DNA of 18,554 bases from an uncultured Fibrobacter sp. (GCA_937891805.1 CALATK010000026.1:1-18554); one strand, 5' to 3'. Counted from the stretch's first letter, positions 1 through 6,538 are shown. Program-made: numbers and translations. The notes: a model not told the origin generated them from the letters alone.

Positions 1-91
1 CGCCACACCCCCCTGGAAACGGGTCGTGAACCGCGTAGACCCATGTCTGTCAACAGGTTGTCAACAAAAAGGGCGGGGTGAGTTCCGCTAG

Positions 92-115
92 ATGGCGAAT
101 CGAGTTCGCCATGAC
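92..115 (+). repeat. Small palindrome ending in GAC (hairpin family copy 1)
   Basis: Arms ATGGCGAA (92-99) and TTCGCCAT (105-112) pair perfectly over 8 bp around the 5-base loop TCGAG and are followed directly by GAC (113-115). The layout of AT at the outer ends, a variable G+C-rich stem and a trailing GAC is shared with the copies at 135, 176, 3017, 6539 (reverse orientation) and 6617. It lies in the non-coding stretch downstream of miaA. The pairing is read directly; membership of a mobile or REP-like family is inferred. Confidence 0.7.
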
Positions 116-134
116 GTGGGCGGGGTTCGTGCGG

Positions 135-157
135 CCCCGGGACAAGGCCGGGGTGAC
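135..157 (+). repeat. Small palindrome ending in GAC (hairpin family copy 2)
   Basis: CCCCGG (135-140) pairs with CCGGGG (148-153) around a 7-base loop, followed by TGAC (154-157). It is the shortest-stemmed clear copy in the left gap and lies only 20 bases after copy 1. The closing pair differs from the other copies because the left arm lacks the terminal AT. Confidence 0.55.
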
Positions 158-175
158 AGGGGGATGGGCAAGGAG

Positions 176-198
176 ATCCCCGCCTTCGCGGGGATGAC
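176..198 (+). repeat. Small palindrome ending in GAC (hairpin family copy 3)
   Basis: ATCCCCGC (176-183) and GCGGGGAT (188-195) form a perfect 8-bp stem with loop CTTC, followed by GAC (196-198). The right arm is also the first unit of the 21-bp tandem repeat that runs to the miaA stop codon. The motif resembles widespread ATCCCC/ATTCCC-type palindromic repeats such as the dRS3-like class of Neisseria; that comparison is from memory. Confidence 0.7.
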
Positions 199-243
199 AA
201 AAGGGATCGCGAGGATGACGAGAAAGGATGCGGGGAGGACAAG
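188..243 (+). repeat. 21-bp tandem repeat, about 2.7 copies
   Basis: Related 11-mers start at 188 (GCGGGGATGAC), 209 (GCGAGGATGAC) and 230 (GCGGGGAGGAC), exactly 21 bases apart, with similar purine-rich spacers between them. The array ends at the miaA stop codon (244-246). It probably arose by duplication of the right half of the hairpin at 176-198. No coding role is visible. Confidence 0.65.
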
Positions 244-1128
244 CTAAGGTGTAGTGATGACACTCAAAGCGTCTTCGGAGTCAAGGTTAATTTGTATAGA
301 ATTAACTTGTCTGGAGAACCAGGTGATTTGGCGCTTGGCGTAGTTTCGGGTCTGCTGCTTTACTTTGTCCAAAACAGTCTTGATTTCGGAATCGTCTTTT
401 GCGGCAAGGAGTTCGCGGTAGCCCAGACTTTGCCACGCCGGAGCCATAAGCGGAACCGTTTGCGCCAGCGAATGGATTTCTTGCAGCCAGCCGTCGCGGA
501 CCATCTGGTCAACACGTTCGTTTATGCGGGCGTAGAGATTCTCGCGGCTACGGTTGAGAAAATAGACGGGAATATTCCCGATGCCGCCGGAGCGTTCCTG
601 CTTCCACTCCGAAAGCTTGCGACCCGTGCCACGGTAAACCTCCAGAATCCGGACAATGCGGTGCCTGTTGTTTTCGTCGGCACCTTCCATAGATTCGGGA
701 TCCACCTTCCGGGCCTCGTCGCAGAGCCAAGGGAGTCCGAATTTTTCGCAGTCCGCCTCCAGGGACTCCCGCACGCTACCGTCAATGGCGGGAATTTTCG
801 GGAGCCCAAGCATCAACGCCTGCAGGTAAAGCCCTGTGCCACCCACCAAGATGTAATTCTTCTGCGGGTTCGCCTCAAGAAGTGCCCGGACATCGTTACA
901 GAAATCCCCGGCGGAATAGACCCGGTTAGGTTCGCAGAAGTTTATCAGGTGGTGGTTTACCCTCTGCATCTCGGACACCGAGGGCTGTGCCGTGCCGATA
1001 GCGAAGCCCCTGTATATCTGGCGGGAATCCACACCGATGATTTCGGCACGGTAACGCTCCGCAAGTTCAAGGGAAAGGTTCGACTTTCCGACTCCAGTGG
1101 GGCCACAGAGGGCAAAGAGAACAGGCAT
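244..1128 (-). CDS. miaA: tRNA dimethylallyltransferase MiaA
   Basis: MiaA transfers a dimethylallyl group to N6 of A37 in tRNAs that read codons beginning with U, the first step of ms2i6A formation; it acts in the cytoplasm. The 294-residue protein has the family's usual length. Visible motifs are the P-loop GPTGVGKS (residues 9-16), VDSRQIY with the conserved Asp34, a GTAQP segment, GGTGLYLQA near residue 97, NRHRIVRILEV, and a C-terminal QQTRNYAKRQITWF tRNA-binding segment. The ATG at 1128 places the P-loop at the expected distance from the N-terminus. It is divergent from the gene at 1160 with only 31 bases between the two starts, so the promoters must overlap or lie partly within the genes. 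Downstream is the repeat-rich 1-243 stretch, in which I see no classical terminator with a T-run. Confidence 0.97.
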   Translation of the reverse strand: MPVLFALCGPTGVGKSNLSLELAERYRAEIIGVDSRQIYRGFAIGTAQPSVSEMQRVNHHLINFCEPNRVYSAGDFCNDVRALLEANPQKNYILVGGTGLYLQALMLGLPKIPAIDGSVRESLEADCEKFGLPWLCDEARKVDPESMEGADENNRHRIVRILEVYRGTGRKLSEWKQERSGGIGNIPVYFLNRSRENLYARINERVDQMVRDGWLQEIHSLAQTVPLMAPAWQSLGYRELLAAKDDSEIKTVLDKVKQQTRNYAKRQITWFSRQVNSIQINLDSEDALSVITTP

Positions 1129-1159
1129 ACGGTTTTAATTTAGCTATCTTTCCCAAGTG

Positions 1160-2257
1160 ATGAAAAAGCTGAAGCACGTTCTTGCCATCTTTATTGTCCT
1201 TGGGATTATCTCTGGGGCGGCATTCGTGCTGCAGGAGACAAGCATAGGCGAAAAACTTTTCAACCGGGAATCCGCCACTGTCGCCGCTCTGGACACCACC
1301 GCCGCCGTGCAAGACACCACCCCCTTCGTAGAAAAACTGAAGAACCACCTGGAAGTGGTGCAGACGCAAAAGTCCAGAAAAAAACGGGAAATCTGGGTGC
1401 TTGGGAACGGACGGACCATCACCCACTACCTGCTGCAGGCCCAAAAGTTCTTCCGGAAAAACGGCGGCGAAGTGCTATACATGGAAGAGCTGCACGGAGA
1501 CCCCACGGTTTTCCAGTCGGCCAGTCTAGATGCCCTGACCCCAGAAGGCGACACGCTGAAGCTCACCCTGAACGTTTCGGACAACATTTTCAAGAACAAC
1601 GCCTCTTACCTGTCCATCGCGTTCCAGGTGACAGGGCTTACGCCCGAGCTGATCGTGGCCCTGAATGAACTCACCTTCCCCTACGACCTGATGGTTACGC
1701 CCTTCGGCATGGCGGAAACGTTCTTCCCTGACCTAGACCGCGTAAAGAACAAGGAACTGGTCATCTGGCTTTTGATGGAATCTACCAGCCTGGATTCCAG
1801 ACACAACCGCTACCGTCCGGTGCGCATCCACCACACGGAACAGCAGATCGAGTCCGTTATCCAGGAGGCAAAGACCCTGGTGCCTAACGCCAAGGGAATC
1901 GCCACCCGCTTTGCAGAACAGGCAGTAGAACACCGGCAGCTTTTGCAGGCCACCCTGGAACCCGCCAAAGAAAACGGGCTCTGGTTCCTGGACCTGTCCA
2001 TGAACGCAAAATCCAAGGTGCGGGAAACCTGCAAGGATTTGTCCATGGCCTGCAAGACGGCAACCCCCTACAACCCCTCCAACAGCGCCCTGGACGACTA
2101 CATCAAGCGTAAACTGAAGGCGGCCGCCAAGAGCGGCATGTCCACCATCATCATCCCGCTGAGCGAAGCCAATATCGCCAAGGTGAAGTCCATCGACGCA
2201 AAAGCGGCGGCCCAGGGCACCACCATCGTAAATTTATCTACCTTTATGAAGTATTGA
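1160..2257 (+). CDS. Membrane-anchored divergent polysaccharide deacetylase-like protein (YibQ/DUF610), probably catalytically dead
   Basis: The protein has 365 residues if the ATG at 1160 is used; a GTG at 1157 would add one residue. No clear Shine-Dalgarno sequence precedes either. Residues 6-24 form a single N-terminal hydrophobic anchor, followed by an Asp/Thr-rich linker and a domain from about residue 75. From about 150 the segment order matches the YibQ/DUF610 divergent polysaccharide deacetylase fold: a beta strand, FPYDLMVTPFG, LVIWLLMES, an NRYRPVRIHHTEQQIESVIQEA segment, a GLWFLDLSM strand and a final STIIIPLSEANIAKV. The residues expected to bind metal or act in catalysis are replaced: the Asp-Asp strand reads QVTG (156-159), the His of HxPME is Leu in LLME, and the NNHxGSRF loop is shortened to ATRFAEQ. 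A structural or binding role at the envelope is therefore more likely than hydrolysis. pdxJ follows after 13 bases and is probably cotranscribed. Confidence 0.75.
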   Translation: MKKLKHVLAIFIVLGIISGAAFVLQETSIGEKLFNRESATVAALDTTAAVQDTTPFVEKLKNHLEVVQTQKSRKKREIWVLGNGRTITHYLLQAQKFFRKNGGEVLYMEELHGDPTVFQSASLDALTPEGDTLKLTLNVSDNIFKNNASYLSIAFQVTGLTPELIVALNELTFPYDLMVTPFGMAETFFPDLDRVKNKELVIWLLMESTSLDSRHNRYRPVRIHHTEQQIESVIQEAKTLVPNAKGIATRFAEQAVEHRQLLQATLEPAKENGLWFLDLSMNAKSKVRETCKDLSMACKTATPYNPSNSALDDYIKRKLKAAAKSGMSTIIIPLSEANIAKVKSIDAKAAAQGTTIVNLSTFMKY

Positions 2258-2270
2258 CAAGGAGAACGCC

Positions 2271-2996
2271 ATGACCGTAAAACTGGGTGTGAACATCGAC
2301 CATATCGCCACCATCCGCGAAGCCCGCAAGATCAGGGAACCGGACCCCGTCACGGCGGCACTGGTCGCAGAACTCGCCGGCTGCATGGGCATTACCGCCC
2401 ACCTGCGCGAAGACAAGCGCCACATCCAGGACCGCGACGTTCGCCTGTTGCGCGGCATGGTCACCACCAAGCTGAACCTGAAAATCTCCCCCACGGCCGA
2501 AATGTTGCAGTTTGCCACCAACGTGCAGCCCGACATGGTGACCCTGGTCCAGGAGAACCACCAGGAAATCACCATCGAAGGTGGTTTGAACGTGGCCGCC
2601 AAGGTAGATGAACTTGCAAAGTACGTGATGACCCTGAAAAACAACGACATTGCCGTCAGCCTGTTCATCGACCCGGAAACGGACCAGGTGAAGGCGGCCA
2701 AGAAAGTCGGCGCCGACTTCGTGGAGTTCAACACCGGCAAATACGCCACCGCCTGCGAACTGGGCAGCCTCCAAGAAGTGGACCGTGAAATTTCGGCCAT
2801 CGAGGACATGACCATGCTGGCCCGCAAGTACGGGCTCCGGGTGCTGGCAGGTCACGGGCTGAACTACCGCAACGTGGCATCCATCGCCGCCATCGAAGGG
2901 ATCGAAGAGGTGAACATCGGCCACAGCATCGTGGCCCGCAGCGTGTTCGTGGGCATGGAAAAAGCCGTCAAGGAAATGCTTGACCTGCTTAAGTAG
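2271..2996 (+). CDS. pdxJ: Pyridoxine 5'-phosphate synthase PdxJ
   Basis: PdxJ condenses 1-deoxy-D-xylulose 5-phosphate with 3-amino-2-oxopropyl phosphate to give pyridoxine 5'-phosphate in the DXP-dependent vitamin B6 pathway. The protein has 241 residues, the usual length. It opens with GVNIDHIATIREAR and contains ITAHLREDKRHIQDRDV (His44), the EGGLNV phosphate-site segment, AGHGLNYRNV (His195) and NIGHSIVARSV. The start is supported by AAGGAGA about seven bases before the ATG. Oddity: aligned with E. coli PdxJ, the catalytic Glu72 in NLEMA corresponds to Lys71 in NLKIS (codon AAA at 2481-2483), and the nearby LVPE motif reads LVQE. His45 and His193 are retained. Whether the enzyme is active cannot be told from sequence. 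It is probably cotranscribed with the upstream YibQ-like gene. Confidence 0.96.
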   Translation: MTVKLGVNIDHIATIREARKIREPDPVTAALVAELAGCMGITAHLREDKRHIQDRDVRLLRGMVTTKLNLKISPTAEMLQFATNVQPDMVTLVQENHQEITIEGGLNVAAKVDELAKYVMTLKNNDIAVSLFIDPETDQVKAAKKVGADFVEFNTGKYATACELGSLQEVDREISAIEDMTMLARKYGLRVLAGHGLNYRNVASIAAIEGIEEVNIGHSIVARSVFVGMEKAVKEMLDLLK

Positions 2997-3016
2997 TAGA
3001 CGAAGTTCAGTTCTAG

Positions 3017-3040
3017 ATTCCGGCTCAGGGCCGGAATGAC
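3017..3040 (+). repeat. Small palindrome ending in GAC (hairpin family copy 4)
   Basis: ATTCCGGC (3017-3024) and GCCGGAAT (3030-3037) form a perfect 8-bp stem around TCAGG, followed by GAC (3038-3040). It sits 20 bases after the pdxJ stop codon. It has no T-run and so is not a typical terminator, although it could still protect transcript ends. Confidence 0.7.
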
Positions 3041-3058
3041 GTAGGAGCTGAGTGATGC

Positions 3059-3080
3059 AGAAATATGCTTGCATATTTCT
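3059..3080. repeat. 22-bp palindrome with TT centre
   Basis: AGAAATATGC (3059-3068) and GCATATTTCT (3071-3080) are perfect 10-bp inverted repeats around TT. The centre GCTTGC is shared with the longer palindrome at 3143-3175, which suggests both belong to one family. It lies between the convergent genes pdxJ and truA. Confidence 0.7.
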
Positions 3081-3142
3081 ATATCCGAGGCGAACGAGTC
3101 AAGCCCCATTAGGGGAATGACGTCATGGCGGACCTGATCACA

Positions 3143-3175
3143 ATATCCACTTGCAGCTTGCTGCTTAGTGGATAT
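3143..3175. repeat. 33-bp palindrome with GCTTGC centre
   Basis: ATATCCACT (3143-3151) pairs with AGTGGATAT (3167-3175), and inside them GCAGC (3153-3157) pairs with GCTGC (3160-3164) around TT, leaving a small internal loop. Further out, ATGGCG (3125-3130) can pair with CGCCAT (3194-3199), so the whole right half of the gap can fold into one long stem. No open reading frame is supported in 2997-3206. Confidence 0.65.
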
Positions 3176-3206
3176 GATCCTCGGCAACGGGGACGCCATC
3201 TAGGAT

Positions 3207-3959
3207 TTAATAATCCCTATACTTCACATCGTGAAGGACCAGCCCCTGCGGCGGGGCCCAGGTGCGTTCGCCCTTGAACTGCCCTGCAAAAATCTGGTTG
3301 ACCGTGCCCGCCGGGTAGCGCCCGCGGCCGATGTCGAACAGCGTGCCTATCATGGCACGGACCTGACGGTGCAAGAACCGGTTCCCCTTGATGTGGAAAA
3401 TCACGGTCCAGTCGTTCACCCGCTCCAGGCGGAACTCGGTCAGCGTGCAGAGCGTGGACTTGCCGTCGTTACGGGGAATGCAAAAGTCGATAAAGTCGTG
3501 CTCGCCTAGAAACGATGCCGCCTCCCGCTCCATCAAGTCCAAATCCAGATTCAGGGAACCGCATTCCCAACCGTATTCCCGCATGAGCGCCACAGGTCGG
3601 GTAAAAATGGTGTACTGGTAATAGCGGTAAAGGGCGTCGTAGCGGGCGTTGAAATCATCGCTACACGGTTGCAAATCGCGAATGCGGATAAGCCTCTTGG
3701 TGAGTCCATTCACCGAACGCTCCGTCTTGCGCAAGTCCAGCTCGCCATCAAAATCAAAATGGACGCACTGACCTCGGGCATGGACACCCGTATCGGTACG
3801 GCCAGAACCTACGATATGTATAGGCGTGCGGAGCGCTATGGTCAGCGCCTCTTCTAGGGCGGACTGAACGGTTACGAATTTCTGCTTGCCGGCTTCGTTC
3901 TGCACCTGCCAGCCATAAAAGGCACTGCCCAGGTATTCGCAACGGAACCGATAACGCAT
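3207..3959 (-). CDS. truA: tRNA pseudouridine(38-40) synthase TruA
   Basis: TruA isomerises uridines 38, 39 and 40 in the tRNA anticodon arm to pseudouridine. The 250-residue protein has the usual length. The catalytic Asp56 lies in GSGRTDTGVHA, preceded by an N-terminal YRFRCEYLGSAFYGWQ strand-turn typical of the family. RYYQYTIF, NRFLHRQVRAMIGTL and the C-terminal APPQGLVLHDVKY segment are all present. It is the last gene of a minus-strand unit: its ATG (3959) is 14 bases after the stop of the two-TM protein at 3974, so cotranscription is likely. The ribosome-binding site is weak, so translational coupling is plausible. Confidence 0.97.
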   Translation of the reverse strand: MRYRFRCEYLGSAFYGWQVQNEAGKQKFVTVQSALEEALTIALRTPIHIVGSGRTDTGVHARGQCVHFDFDGELDLRKTERSVNGLTKRLIRIRDLQPCSDDFNARYDALYRYYQYTIFTRPVALMREYGWECGSLNLDLDLMEREAASFLGEHDFIDFCIPRNDGKSTLCTLTEFRLERVNDWTVIFHIKGNRFLHRQVRAMIGTLFDIGRGRYPAGTVNQIFAGQFKGERTWAPPQGLVLHDVKYRDY

Positions 3960-3973
3960 AGGCCAAGAGCCCC

Positions 3974-4891
3974 TTATTCCATGGCGCTCTTGATGATGGC
4001 TTCCACCTGTTCCTGCGGAATTTTCAGCTGGGTCGCGATGGCAGAGGCGGGGAACCCGCGGCGGGACATCTGCAGAATCTTGCTCTTTTCGGTAAGTTCC
4101 TTGTCGAAACGGCTGGTCTCCAGGGGGTTGCTCCCCTGCAGGTTCGGATTGCCGGTCACGTTGTGGCTCTGGGCCCTAAGTTTCATGGTCCTGTCGCGGG
4201 AAAGGCCGCGGGGAGCCCGCAGAACATCGGACAGGGACTGGATGGCGGAGGTAATCCGCTCCTTGGCGGTAGGCCTAAGCTGGGGTCGCTTGCCCAAATC
4301 CGGAATCAAAACCTTGTTCTCGGGATTGCCGTTTTCGTCTTCGAAAGAAACCTTTGTCTCCTTGGCCCCCGCAAACTCGTCGGCCTCGTCGATGATGGAG
4401 TGTTTCGGTGCACGGGGGCGCGGCGCGATGGTGGGGTCGTTCTCGAACCCGTTCTTGGGCTCGCGGAACCGGTTTTCGGCCTTCAGGGCTTCCATCCTCT
4501 GGGTCAGGACCTTCTTGCGGTGGCTGAGAGCCGCAAGCAATACAATGCAGACCAGAATAGCGGCAACACCGCCTACCACCCACATGAGGGCGGACTTGGA
4601 AATTCCGCCTACCGTCTTTTCATCTTGTTCCGTCTCGCCGGCCGGAGTCTTTTGCCTGAGGGCGTTCAAGTCCTGCCAGGCGACGTCCAAGTCATTCCGG
4701 ATGGCGAGCTGGGCATCGGCATCGCCCTGCTTTTCCCACAGGGCCACTTCCAGGGAGTCAATCTTTGCGCGGGCCTGCAGGTAGGCGTCGGCATCGAAAG
4801 AGGACCGTCCGGCGGAAAAGTCCGAAAGCAGGTACAGGAGCACTCCGGCGCACAGGAACAGAAGGACGATGGGGACGATAATTTTTTTCAT
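3974..4891 (-). CDS. Two-TM membrane protein with C-terminal HTH-like segment, unknown function
   Basis: I do not recognise this 305-residue protein. Residues 4-23 form a hydrophobic N-terminal segment. Residues 32-82 look like a charged heptad-bearing helix and should lie outside the cytoplasmic membrane. A second hydrophobic segment spans 102-122 (MWVVGGVAAILVCIVLLAAL) and is followed by basic residues, so the remaining roughly 180 residues are probably cytoplasmic. That tail is hydrophilic and probably disordered until the last 40 residues (KILQMSRRGFPASAIATQLK, then IPQEQVEAIIK). These match the pattern of a helix-turn-helix that starts with a long helix, like the small HTH found at the C-terminus of some membrane-linked DUF2802/DUF6115-type proteins; that comparison is from memory. 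It sits between the degenerate GGDEF gene (18 bases upstream) and truA (14 bases downstream). The ATG at 4891 has no obvious Shine-Dalgarno sequence. Confidence 0.7.
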   Translation of the reverse strand: MKKIIVPIVLLFLCAGVLLYLLSDFSAGRSSFDADAYLQARAKIDSLEVALWEKQGDADAQLAIRNDLDVAWQDLNALRQKTPAGETEQDEKTVGGISKSALMWVVGGVAAILVCIVLLAALSHRKKVLTQRMEALKAENRFREPKNGFENDPTIAPRPRAPKHSIIDEADEFAGAKETKVSFEDENGNPENKVLIPDLGKRPQLRPTAKERITSAIQSLSDVLRAPRGLSRDRTMKLRAQSHNVTGNPNLQGSNPLETSRFDKELTEKSKILQMSRRGFPASAIATQLKIPQEQVEAIIKSAME

Positions 4892-4909
4892 GTGACAAAT
4901 TTAAGAAAT

Positions 4910-6250
4910 TTAAAGACCCTTGTTCAAGGCTTCGGCCATGACCACCCGGTTTCCCCCGTTAGCAGAGGCCAACTGCATAGACGCCTCGGCGGTGGCAATC
5001 AAGGTCTTTGCGTCTACGGCATGGATGGGCATCACCGAAACGCCGATACTCAAAGAGGTCTTGAGAATCCCGTCGCCGTAAGCCACCTGGAGCTCCGAAA
5101 TCTCATGACGGATTTTTTCGGCACGGTCCTTGGTAATCTTGTAATCGGCGCCGGGCAGAATCACGCAGAAAACATCGCCGTTGTAGCGGCAGGGAATGTC
5201 CTCGTTCCGGATGTAGCCCGGCAGGCGCTGTCCCACTTCCCAAAGCATCTGCTCCACCGCATGACGGCCCCGCTTTTCTTGCAGCTGGGGAATTTCGTCG
5301 GGGTAGAGCATGATGATTCCGATAGGCGTCTTGTGACGGGAAGCGGAGAAGATTTCGCGACGGAGGGACTCTTCCATGTAGCGCTTGTTGAAAAGCCCCG
5401 TCAGGTTGTCACGGATGCTGTGCTGCTGGAAACGGATGTTCAGGTTCTGGTTCGCCACATAAAGGCCGAATGTGGCCGACACGATGCTCACCTTCGCCTT
5501 CCAGAAATCGATATCTTCGCCGTCGGGCAACTTGTCCACCTGGATACACAGCGTGCCGAAATGTTCCTCCAGCCCCTCGATAGGCGCACAGAAGGCAACG
5601 CCCTGGCTGTTGTAATGGAGGTGGGTGCAGCCTGCCGTCACCTTGTCCGCATTGTAGTCGTTGACCACGATGTTTCCCAGGTTGAAACTCGCACATTCCG
5701 CAGGCATCATGGTATCACCGCTAATCACGTAATCGCCAAAGGAAAAAACCTTGTGCATTTCGGACTGGGCATCGCCATACATGTAAAGCACGCCCGCCGC
5801 ACCGGGGAACAGCTTGGGCAAGACCTTTTCAAGAGCGCCCACCACTTCGGAAAACGGCCTGTTCCTGAGGATTTCCTTGCAGAAATCGTCCCAGTCCGAA
5901 AGAGGGAAGATCTCCCGGGCCGATTCCAGCGTAGGAGCGGCCTCGGGCAAAGCCGATTCCTCGGATTGCGCCTCTGGAACAGCCCCTTCAGCAGGAACAT
6001 CGCCCTGTTCCGGCACCACCGGCACAAGCTCCGTCACCGGGCGGGAATCCGGCGCCTCCGCCTCCCCCGCCTCGCTATCCTGAACGGCCCTTTTGGCCAC
6101 GATAAAAAAGATGAACCCGAGGACCGCGCCCCAGACGCCCACAAAAATAAACTTGACTCCCACCGACAGCGCGCTTTCGGGAGCCGCAAACGATAAAACG
6201 ACGCCTGCCACAAAAGCGACAAGCCACACCAGATAATAAAGAACGCTCAT
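4910..6250 (-). CDS. Membrane protein with GAF-like and degenerate GGDEF domain
   Basis: The protein has 446 residues with the ATG at 6250; a TTG at 6259 would add three. Two hydrophobic segments (about residues 4-22 and 28-50) are followed by a Pro/Glu-rich linker (about 58-115), a GAF-like domain (about 125-270, including a GVAFCAPIEG...FGTLCIQ strand pair) and a GGDEF fold starting at DNLTGLFNKRYMEESL (about 281). The signature GG(D/E)EF reads NGDVF (357-361), the first metal-binding Asp of LDxDxF is Tyr, and the usual ND...GH helix motif reads EKRGRH, so diguanylate cyclase activity is unlikely. The inhibitory-site motif RxxD is intact as RNED (348-351) at the standard spacing before the signature, and SLSIGVSV is also normal. 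A c-di-GMP-sensing or scaffolding role is the best inference. First gene of the probable operon with the two-TM protein and truA. Confidence 0.85.
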   Translation of the reverse strand: MSVLYYLVWLVAFVAGVVLSFAAPESALSVGVKFIFVGVWGAVLGFIFFIVAKRAVQDSEAGEAEAPDSRPVTELVPVVPEQGDVPAEGAVPEAQSEESALPEAAPTLESAREIFPLSDWDDFCKEILRNRPFSEVVGALEKVLPKLFPGAAGVLYMYGDAQSEMHKVFSFGDYVISGDTMMPAECASFNLGNIVVNDYNADKVTAGCTHLHYNSQGVAFCAPIEGLEEHFGTLCIQVDKLPDGEDIDFWKAKVSIVSATFGLYVANQNLNIRFQQHSIRDNLTGLFNKRYMEESLRREIFSASRHKTPIGIIMLYPDEIPQLQEKRGRHAVEQMLWEVGQRLPGYIRNEDIPCRYNGDVFCVILPGADYKITKDRAEKIRHEISELQVAYGDGILKTSLSIGVSVMPIHAVDAKTLIATAEASMQLASANGGNRVVMAEALNKGL

Positions 6251-6322
6251 ATTCCACAATTTATGAAAAGTCTAAGACCTTGGACAAACATTTTTTCAAA
6301 AAAAAGCAAAATCAACATATTT

Positions 6323-6428
6323 GGGCGTTCCCCCGGTCTCTTAGCAGTGCCTACAGAGGGGTCGGGCCATACTCGCTCCGCTCGCCGAGCCTGTAGTCTC
6401 GGCCCCAAGGGGTCACTGTCCCTAACGC
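6323..6428. repeat. 106-bp structured intergenic repeat bounded by GGGCGTT / AACGC
   Basis: The element opens with GGGCGTTC (6323-6330) and closes with CCTAACGC (6421-6428), giving outer inverted GCGTT/AACGC. Nested inside are CAGTG/CACTG (6345-6349 and 6414-6418), CTACAG/CTGTAG (6351-6356 and 6391-6396), a GGGGTCGGGCC block facing GGCCCC, and a CTCG/CGAG pair near the tip. The whole can fold into a long imperfect hairpin. Intergenic palindromes with the same ends (GGGCGTT...CCCTAACGC) are, as I recall, common in Bacteroidetes genomes. No reading frame is supported. Confidence 0.6.
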
Positions 6429-6434
6429 GGAAGA

Positions 6435-6518
6435 GGGTTAGTGGTTAGGGGTTAGGATTTAGGGGCTAGGATCTAGGTGTTAGGTAATAGGGGCTAGGAT
6501 TTAGGGGTTAGGATTTAG
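6435..6518 (+). repeat. Heptamer tandem array, 12 units
   Basis: Twelve consecutive 7-base units run without interruption, and every one ends in TAG. Units include GGGTTAG (three times), GATTTAG (three times), GGGCTAG (twice) and single TGGTTAG, GATCTAG, GTGTTAG and GTAATAG. From the third unit on, GG-type and GA-type units often alternate, hinting at a 14-bp higher-order unit. Because 7 is not a multiple of 3, TAG stops occur in all three plus-strand frames. The same heptamer recurs at 9288-9315. It resembles in kind the short tandemly repeated heptamers described in cyanobacteria. Confidence 0.9.
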
Positions 6519-6538
6519 GAATGCGGGACACAAGAGTT

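Noticed and set aside
48..66. Direct repeat TGTCAACA twice with a 3-base gap
   Set aside because: Short and isolated. It could be an operator, but no adjacent gene start supports this.
292..1143. 283-codon plus-strand frame over miaA
   Set aside because: It is antisense to an unambiguous miaA and has no recognisable features.
4163..6196. Long open frame of 677 codons on the plus strand
   Set aside because: It lies antisense to the GGDEF gene and the two-TM gene, which have recognisable domains. The translation has no domain or consistent compositional features; high G+C keeps antisense frames open.
6251..6322. Promoter for the GGDEF operon (TTGTCC and CATAAA on the minus strand)
   Set aside because: Both boxes are weak matches. 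It is mentioned in the intergenic entry but not called as a separate feature.
6435..6518. CRISPR array or telomere-like sequence
   Set aside because: Units are 7 bp with no spacers, so it is not CRISPR. TTAGGG-like appearance is coincidental in an internal, degenerate array with no sign of a chromosome end.
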